Shown here: positions 6,141 through 8,467 of the stretch, in pieces
How the letters are laid out: each line of letters opens with the position of its first letter
Position numbering within the stretch: the stretch's first letter is position 1
Origin: an uncultured Paenibacillaceae bacterium
GTDB taxonomy: Bacteria > Bacillota > Bacilli > Paenibacillales > CALAME01
Reading direction: 5' to 3'
Assembly (NCBI GenBank): GCA_937983035.1
Contig: CALKAN010000406.1
Coordinates: 1 to 8,467 of the forward strand
DNA length: 8,467 nt
Translations under genes and position numbers: made by a program
The notes under the pieces: model-generated
The model's input: the letters and a program-made list of their open reading frames with translations, nothing else
Told to the model about the DNA's origin: nothing
The model's database searches: none

Positions 6141-7331
6141 TTATTTCTTTTCATGGGTTTCAAACTGGACGTCAGGATCGACGTCGGCGTCATAATCTAC
6201 ACCCGGCCACTCAAAACCGAACAACCTTAGGAAATCTTGCTGATATCCTTCGAAATCGCTCATTTCCTTTAAGTTTTCGCTGTTTACGGTTTGCCACAGC
6301 TTCTCCACTTCAGCTTGAATATGCGGTTCCAGTTCTAAGTTGTCGAGGCGAATCCGTGCTTTATCGTCCAGCTTCGGCCCGCCTTCTGCATATAATTGTT
6401 CAGCGAATAAGCGATACATCTGTTCAGCGCAGCCTTCGTGAGTGCCGTGTTCTTTCATGACCCGGAAGAGCAAGGAAATGTACAGAGGAACGACAGGTAT
6501 CGCCGCGCTCGATTGGGTTACCAGCGCTTTGTTTACTGATACGTATGCTTTGCCTTTTCCAAGGAGGCTGTTCAATTCCTGCGCCGTTTGTTCCAGGTCG
6601 TCTTTCGCTCGTCCGATCGTTCCTTCCCGGTAGACGGCATGCGTAATTTCCGGTCCGATGTAAGAATAAGCGACCGTCTTGAAATCGCCGGCCAGCACGC
6701 CTGCTTCAGACAGCGCTTCGATCCACATCTTCCAGTCTTCGCCGCCCATGACTGCGACAGTATGTTTAATTTCCTCTTCAGTAGCCGGTTCAATCGTAAT
6801 TTCCGACACTTCTCCCGTTTGTGTATTGACTGTTTTGTTCGTGAAAGGCTGGCCGATCGGCTTCAAAACAGAAGTGAACGTCTCTCCGGTTTTCGGATGC
6901 GTTCTGCGAGGGGAGGCAAGACTGTAAACGAGCAGATCGATCGTGCCAAATTGTTCGCGAATTAAATCGATCGTTTGCTGTTTGAGGTCGTCTGAGAAAG
7001 CATCTCCATTGAGATGAAATGCCCGCACCCCTTCTTCTTTGGCGAGCTTGTCAAATGCCGCCGTATTGTACCAGCCGGCCGTAGCCGTGCGAGAACCGGA
7101 TGCAGGTCTTTCAAAAAATACGCCGATCGTATCGGCTCCTGCTCCGAAAGCGGCCGCGATTCTGGATGCCAAGCCGTATCCCGTGGAAGCTCCTACGACG
7201 AGCACGCGCTTCGGCCCGTTTATTTTGGGCATGCTTTTTACATAGTCAACTTGTTCCTTCACATGTGCCGCGCATCCGTCCGGATGTGCAGTTGTGCAAA
7301 TAAATCCGCGGATCTTTGGTTTTATAATCAT
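6141..7331 (-). CDS. fabV: FabV-type NADH-dependent trans-2-enoyl-ACP/CoA reductase
   Basis: The product has 396 residues, the usual FabV/TER length. It reduces the trans-2 double bond of enoyl-ACP (or enoyl-CoA) with NADH, the last step of each fatty-acid elongation cycle, in the cytoplasm. Visible motifs: N-terminal TTAHPDGCA (14-22), the dinucleotide loop GASTGYG (47-53), VFFERP (71-76) whose Glu74 ends the second strand and suits NADH over NADPH, GGEDWKMWI (196-204), and the catalytic Tyr234-x8-Lys243 in YREGTIGRAK. The eight-residue Tyr-Lys spacing distinguishes FabV from FabI and FabL. ATG 7331 was chosen because AGGAGG lies 7 bases upstream; an in-frame ATG at 7355 has no ribosome binding site and lies above it. 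The gene is single, convergent with the lipoprotein gene and divergent from radA. FabV enzymes are generally tolerant of triclosan. The sequence cannot decide between ACP and CoA thioesters as substrate. Confidence 0.95.
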   Translation of the reverse strand: MIIKPKIRGFICTTAHPDGCAAHVKEQVDYVKSMPKINGPKRVLVVGASTGYGLASRIAAAFGAGADTIGVFFERPASGSRTATAGWYNTAAFDKLAKEEGVRAFHLNGDAFSDDLKQQTIDLIREQFGTIDLLVYSLASPRRTHPKTGETFTSVLKPIGQPFTNKTVNTQTGEVSEITIEPATEEEIKHTVAVMGGEDWKMWIEALSEAGVLAGDFKTVAYSYIGPEITHAVYREGTIGRAKDDLEQTAQELNSLLGKGKAYVSVNKALVTQSSAAIPVVPLYISLLFRVMKEHGTHEGCAEQMYRLFAEQLYAEGGPKLDDKARIRLDNLELEPHIQAEVEKLWQTVNSENLKEMSDFEGYQQDFLRLFGFEWPGVDYDADVDPDVQFETHEKK

Positions 7332-7338
7332 TATGAAT

Positions 7339-7344
7339 CCTCCT
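7339..7344 (-). promoter_or_regulatory. Ribosome binding site of fabV
   Basis: The minus strand reads AGGAGG here, 7 bases before ATG 7331. It sets the start and rules out the upstream in-frame ATG at 7355. Confidence 0.88.
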
Positions 7345-7364
7345 GTAGTTTTCACTTAGCCTTC

Positions 7365-7393
7365 ATTTTAACTAATTTTTTCGGACAAGTCAT
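7365..7393 (-). promoter_or_regulatory. Candidate sigma-A promoter of fabV
   Basis: On the minus strand, ATGACT (7393-7388, four of six against TTGACA) is followed after exactly 17 bases by TAAAAT (7370-7365, five of six against TATAAT). Transcription would start near 7358, giving a leader of about 27 bases that includes the AGGAGG. One copy of an 11-bp direct repeat falls in the spacer and the other just upstream of the -35 box. Confidence 0.5.
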
Positions 7394-7413
7394 GTATTTT
7401 TAAATTTTTTCGG
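7374..7413 (-). repeat. 11-bp perfect direct repeat in the fabV promoter region
   Basis: On the minus strand CCGAAAAAATT occurs at 7413-7403 and again at 7384-7374, in the same orientation. The copies start 29 bases apart, close to three helical turns, so they present the same DNA face. Such an arrangement is typical of paired operator sites. A-tract bending or chance in AT-rich DNA are the alternatives, although the shared CCG edge makes chance less likely. Confidence 0.6.
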
Positions 7414-7451
7414 CAAAAACAATCCAAGGGTCTGAAGACACTTTTCATGGG

Positions 7452-7479
7452 TTCACATAAATGGTAAACTTTGAATAAT
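7452..7479 (+). promoter_or_regulatory. Candidate sigma-A promoter of radA
   Basis: TTCACA (7452-7457, five of six against TTGACA) is followed after 16 bases by AATAAT (7474-7479, five of six against TATAAT). The start point would be near 7486, about 48 bases before the radA ATG. It is the only good promoter match between fabV and radA, and it is needed because radA cannot be read from clpC here. Confidence 0.55.
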
Positions 7480-7533
7480 CTCATATTACGCAAGATTGGA
7501 TGCATACTGATTGTTGAATAGGATGGACATGGA

Positions 7534-8467
7534 ATGGCGAAAAGGAAAATCAAATTTATTTGTCAAGAATGCGGCTATGAATCTGCGAAATGGATGGGGA
7601 GGTGTCCAGGCTGTTCTGCTTGGAACAGCCTGCATGAAGAAGTGCTTTCAGCCGCTCCGGCAGGCGGCGCTGCAAGAAGTGCTTTTGTTCCGCAAGAAAG
7701 GCCGGCGCCAATCATAAGTATAGAGAGTAAGCATGAACCGCGCATCATAACAGGGATCGATGAGATGGACCGCGTGCTCGGCGGCGGAATCGTTCCCGGT
7801 TCGCTGGTGCTCGTCGGAGGAGACCCGGGAATCGGCAAGTCAACGCTGCTGTTGCAGTTGTCTCATGCGTTGGCATGCAAACAGAAGAAAGTGCTGTACG
7901 TTTCCGGAGAGGAATCTGCGCAGCAGACGAAATTGCGGGCAGATCGGCTGGGCATACGATCTGAGCTTCTGTATGTGCTTTGCGAGACGAACATGGAATA
8001 TATCGAACTGGCGATCGAACAAGTGAAGCCTGAATTTATGGTCATCGATTCCATTCAGACCGTTTATCGTCCGGAACTGGCTTCTGCACCTGGAAGCGTT
8101 TCTCAAGTGAGAGAATGCACAGCGGTTTTCATGCGCATGGCTAAAACGCAAGGGATCGCCACTTTTCTGGTCGGTCATGTGACGAAGGAAGGAGCGATTG
8201 CCGGTCCGAGGCTGCTGGAGCACATGGTGGACAGCGTTTTGTATTTTGAAGGAGACCGTCATTATGCTTACAGGTTGCTGCGAGCGGTGAAGAACCGGTT
8301 CGGTTCTACGAATGAGATGGGCATATTTGAGATGGAAGAAGGCGGACTCAGGCAAGTGGCGAATCCATCAGAACTTTTCTTGTCTGAAAGGCCGAAAGGC
8401 GTGGCCGGCGCGTCGGTGACGGCCAGCATGGAGGGCACGCGGCCGATTTTGGTCGAATTGCAAGCAT
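7534..8467 (+). CDS. radA: RadA/Sms, DNA repair branch-migration ATPase (3' truncated by window)
   Basis: The frame is open from ATG 7534 to the window end and gives 311 residues of a protein usually near 455. RadA is a hexameric RecA-like ATPase that extends recombination intermediates and promotes branch migration. Seen in order: an N-terminal four-cysteine zinc finger (C10, C13, C24, C27); Walker A GGDPGIGKST (95-104); Walker B MVIDS (169-173); and the RadA-specific KNRFG motif (253-257), followed by the start of the Lon-like C-terminal domain. The ribosome binding site is weak (GGATGG, 7521-7526, 7 bases upstream), unlike the strong sites of the other genes. A second ATG at 7529 is out of frame. 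The part in the window is intact. In Bacillus radA is co-transcribed with clpC and followed by disA; here it has its own promoter. Confidence 0.96.
   Translation, partial: MAKRKIKFICQECGYESAKWMGRCPGCSAWNSLHEEVLSAAPAGGAARSAFVPQERPAPIISIESKHEPRIITGIDEMDRVLGGGIVPGSLVLVGGDPGIGKSTLLLQLSHALACKQKKVLYVSGEESAQQTKLRADRLGIRSELLYVLCETNMEYIELAIEQVKPEFMVIDSIQTVYRPELASAPGSVSQVRECTAVFMRMAKTQGIATFLVGHVTKEGAIAGPRLLEHMVDSVLYFEGDRHYAYRLLRAVKNRFGSTNEMGIFEMEEGGLRQVANPSELFLSERPKGVAGASVTASMEGTRPILVELQA

Noticed and set aside
7332..7355. Longer start for FabV at 7355
   Set aside because: The added residues include the AGGAGG ribosome site, and FabV proteins normally begin at the MIIKPKIRGF stretch.
7351..7378. FapR operator upstream of fabV
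   Set aside because: TTAG and CTAA half-sites exist on the minus strand, but they are 12 bases apart rather than the 9 of the FapR consensus, and the inner bases do not match.
6089..7403. Several open frames on the plus strand opposite fabV
   Set aside because: They overlap the clearly recognised FabV gene, lack ribosome sites and show no recognisable protein features.
7511..7717. 68-codon frame overlapping the start of radA
   Set aside because: It is out of frame with RadA, whose zinc finger is encoded over the same bases, and has only low-complexity content.

Overview
The window looks like chromosome from a low-to-mid GC Bacillota, most likely Paenibacillaceae. Both edges carry conserved housekeeping genes: the 3' end of clpC on the left and the 5' three-quarters of radA on the right. 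In most Bacillota these two genes are adjacent (ctsR-mcsA-mcsB-clpC-radA-disA). Strong GGAGG ribosome binding sites, a CcpA-type cre site, and a secreted protein with a carbohydrate-binding module and a FIMAH-like C-terminus fit the same group. The taxon is inferred from gene content only.

About 7.0 kb of accessory genes separates clpC from radA. Left to right: the end of clpC with a strong terminator (1-581); an AraC-family regulator with its own extended -10 promoter and a terminator folded into its last codons (577-1513); a 247-base control region containing a near-consensus cre site (1514-1760); a two-gene unit encoding a 952-residue secreted CBM plus double beta-propeller protein and an extracellular solute-binding lipoprotein (1764-6066); a bidirectional terminator (about 6082-6121); a reverse-strand fabV-type enoyl reductase gene (7331-6141); and a divergent promoter region (7332-7533) before radA.

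The likely logic is that the AraC protein senses a sugar-related signal and controls the propeller/lipoprotein operon, which is also under catabolite control. The secreted propeller protein would bind or cut a glycan, and the lipoprotein would capture a product at the membrane. No ABC permease or ATPase genes are present here, so the binding protein is an orphan in this window. The propeller protein is the main candidate for undescribed biology: I recognise its terminal domains but not the activity of its central 640 residues. fabV is a separate unit for fatty-acid synthesis (or acyl-CoA reduction), with a striking 11-bp direct repeat in its promoter region. No RNA genes, CRISPR arrays, insertion sequences or phage genes were seen.
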